Source: Brachionus manjavacas
Lineage: Eukaryota; Rotifera; Eurotatoria; Ploima; Brachionidae
Direction of reading: 5' to 3'
DNA length: 64,000 bases
NCBI GenBank assembly: GCA_019054805.1
Contig: JAHQIY010000001.1
Location: 8,818,501 to 8,882,500, forward strand
The notes beneath the pieces are model-generated. The model worked only from the letters and a program-made list of their open reading frames with translations. It searched no databases and had not been told where the DNA came from. This document shows, piece after piece, positions 61,703-64,000 of the stretch. The stretch's first letter is position 1; each line of letters starts with the position of its first letter. The position numbers and the translations under genes are program-made.

Positions 61703-62106
61703 GATATGATAACAAATCTTCTGACAACATAATTATACTTTTTGTGTATAATCATTGAAATATTTGTTTCATTTTAATTTTTTTTAACTTCACTTGTATT
61801 TTGCTTAATGAAAAAAAAATGGGTAAGCAGAATAAAAAAGGGTCAGATGGTGAAATTCCAAGTGTCTGCGCATAATTTTATTGAACAAAAATATCAATTT
61901 TTAAAGGAATAACTAAAAAGTTATATCAAAACAAAGATCTTGTAAGTAGTAAGGCTAAATCTCTGCAAAAACTCTGAAAATCTGAAATTTACTGTATGTA
62001 TTATAAATTTATAAAAATTCAATTTCAGGGACTAAATTTGGGTGGTACTTAGATTGTATCAGCTGGTACATTTTGTAGAACAATTTTGAGACTCATAGTA
62101 AAAAAG

Positions 62107-62515
62107 TTATTTCAATTTGAAATTTTTATTGAAACTAAATGTTCCGAAATGCACAATGCCACCATTACAGAGATTGGAAACTTTGTGACTCAATACAGGC
62201 ATGATATTTTTATATTTTTGGGATAATTTAAAATATTTAAAAATTAAATTTACCTTCTTTGTTATCTGCCTTTGTTCTCTGCGTGACAAAGCATCAATTT
62301 TATTTTTTATTTGACTAAAAGAATAAAAAATCTTTGCAATCAGTCTCCTAGAAAAGGTTTTTTCTTGTGAAACGCTTTACTTTGCGTTTGTTTATTTGTG
62401 TGCAAGCAGTAAGAGGTCTTCTGGGTAATTTTCTGGATAAATTTTAGCGTTCTCATTAAAATTCTTGATCAATCTAGGGATTTTTCTGATATACACTCTG
62501 CCACAAAGGATTGGC
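62107..62515 (-). pseudogene. Coding-like relic, unknown protein (possibly transposon-derived)
   Basis: On the minus strand one frame reads CGRVYIRKIPRLIKNFNENA, then KIYPENYPEDLLLLAHK, a TAA (62392-62394) and a few codons later a second TAA. It continues SVSQEKTFSRRLIAKIFYSF then SQIKNKIDALSRREQRQITK and runs open to 62107. About 130 codons with only two stops, both TAA, look like a gene with two nonsense changes. The basic, helix-forming composition recalls DNA-binding parts of transposon proteins, but I cannot name the family. Confidence 0.4.
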
Positions 62516-63139
62516 TAATTATTCAAAATTGTATTTTGAAAGTGATAAATTACTATCTTTTTATATTTTGTTTTTTAGAAAGACTAATTTTGCTATTTAA
62601 TTTAATTTAATTAGAAAATAATTATCATTAAATTCAGTAGTTAAATGTTTATTTTGAAATGTGAAAATTTCAAGTTGATATAACGCATTTACTCGATATT
62701 AGAGCCTTAAATTGCAATTTTTTTTGAAAAGTTTTTTCCCTTCTAAAGTTACATGTTACTAGTGCCTACAAAATAAATAAAATTAAAAATTAAGATAATT
62801 AAATTTATTTAAAAGAAAAACAGGAATAGTTTGGATCTTTTTTTTAATCCACAGCACTACGTTTAATGGTAAAGTAAATATTCGTAGGTTTAGGGGCGCT
62901 GAACCGGCCGAAAGAATTTTAAAAAAAATTTATAAGTCTAAATCAAGTAAAATTGATTAAAACTAAAGAAAAAAATGAAAAAATCTTTTGTTCGATAAAA
63001 TTTTATACAATACTAAATAACTGATAGAAAACTGTCAATTGTGAACAATTTTTCCAAGACTAAGGCAGTTGCTTTTTTTTTCTTTATTTTTCTTTTGATT
63101 ATTTTCATCGTTTTTTTGTGACTGCGTGATCTTTTCAAA
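62516..63139. other. Intergenic, nothing recognised
   Basis: AT-rich DNA before the second reverse-transcriptase relic. Confidence 0.4.
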
Positions 63140-64000
63140 TGACTGGAAGGAGTTTCACAAATAAATGTATCACAAATTTTCAAAAAGGGAAGTAGGACAA
63201 ATGTTGATAATTATCGGCCAGTCTCGCTCACTTAAATCCCTTTTTAAAGATTTTAGCAAAACAAATAATTTTTTATTTAGAGGATAGCTAAACCTTTTTT
63301 AAAGAGTTTCAGGTCTGGTTACTCATTTCAAAAAGCATTTCATAAGTTCATTTCATAATCGAATAAAGCATAATTTAACTTCCCTATCTTTGTTTATCGA
63401 TTTCAGGAAGGTCTTGGACCTAACTGACCCATCACTCCTTCCTTCACAACTCTTTCTTTATGGCTTCTATAATAATTATCTGAGACTAAAAAAATTTTTT
63501 TTTGAAACAGATCGCAAACACTTTAAATAAAAACATTATCAAAAATAAAAAAATAAAAAAAATTCTTGGCCCCTATTTATTTATTATCTTTAAAAATGAT
63601 CTACTTTTTAGAATTATTAAAGCCTTTATTGAGCTTTTTGTAGATGACAAGACTCTTACTAAAGCTGAAGAGAAGCTCGATTAAGATTTCTTAAAAAATT
63701 TGAATGTTTGATAGAGGATTTGAATTTTGGGTGCCATTACAACAAAGTTGGTATTGATTAGAGTAAAAATAATTCATGTTTTTACCCAAAGAAAAATTGA
63801 GATCTCTGACTTTTTAATCATAAAAGGCCTGAAAAAATTAGACAATTTGTCGTTAGATAGTTTAAATTAATGAGTTTTACCATTGATAAAAATTAAATTT
63901 TATGAATGTTATAATATCATATTTTATGTCTCGAAAACTTGCATTAATGTAAATTAAAAACTCTTTTCATTAAAGAGACTTTTCTACCTCTATACTACGG
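63140..64000 (+). mobile_element. Decayed non-LTR retrotransposon reverse transcriptase (runs off the window)
   Basis: Plus strand, several frames. FKKGSRTNVDNYRPVSLT (about 63176-63232) is the RT start region. FIDFRKVLDLTDPSLLPSQL then FLYGFYNNYLRL (about 63393-63490) contains the first catalytic Asp. After a frame change, KILGPYLFIIFKNDLLF and ELFVDDKTLTKAEEKLD (63559-63684) correspond to motif B/C, with VDD where active elements have ADD. Later fragments near 63750-63990 (NHKRP, FTIDKN, MSRKLAL) resemble the thumb region. The element contains many stops and is dead. It seems a different, more CR1-like family than the one at 2581. Confidence 0.75.

Overview
This is a very AT-rich animal nuclear window. 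Genes are split into many small exons by introns mostly about 48-65 bp long. The intron-poor genes, long AT-rich intergenic stretches, a lamin-tail intermediate filament of the protostome type and numerous retroelement and DNA-transposon relics point to a small-genome protostome invertebrate. The base composition and transposon types would fit a monogonont rotifer such as Brachionus, but that is inference; no mitochondrial or rRNA sequence is present to prove it.

Layout, left to right. 742-2259 (+): a single-exon type I membrane protein of unknown function. 2581-4100: a 5'-truncated, broken non-LTR retrotransposon. 4300-7380: repeat-rich DNA with a foldback element, GACATGTC repeats, a retroelement tail and a decayed Harbinger-like transposase. 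8306-9111 (-): Rab30, five exons. 11452-14323 (-): polycystin-2 (PKD2-type TRPP channel), 13 exons. 15110-17700: a decayed MULE DNA transposon whose ends carry about 21-bp-period inverted subterminal repeats. 18331-18828: a TA-flanked MITE. 19977-21627 (-): 6-phosphogluconate dehydrogenase. 23736-25236 (-) and 31662-32886 (+): two head-to-head PP2C (PPM-type) phosphatase paralogs with matching exon structure. 34289-39219 (+): VPS11, 13 exons. 39984-41180 (-): COX15, single exon. About 41947-42085: a decayed copy of the last VPS11 exon. 43509-45242 (-): an intermediate filament protein with a lamin tail domain. 46921-47170: a retrotransposon C-terminal relic. 49835-50070: a decayed coding fragment of higher GC. 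51315-55091 and 55737-60545 (+): two tandem AMPA-class ionotropic glutamate receptor genes. 61600-62530: coding-like fragments. 63140-64000: a second reverse-transcriptase relic running off the window.

The genes are ordinary housekeeping, trafficking and signalling genes and do not form one pathway. Two local duplications (PP2C, glutamate receptor) and the VPS11 exon copy show recent or ongoing segmental duplication. I reconstructed exon structures by hand from GT-AG sites, reading-frame continuity and remembered family sequences; for Rab30, PGD, both PP2Cs, VPS11 and both receptors every exon joint keeps frame. The PKD2 joint between exons 11 and 12 is unresolved. I found no convincing previously undescribed biological system. 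The most unusual items are the MULE end structure, the VPS11 exon copy, the orphan membrane protein and the hairpin-plus-microsatellite retroelement tails.
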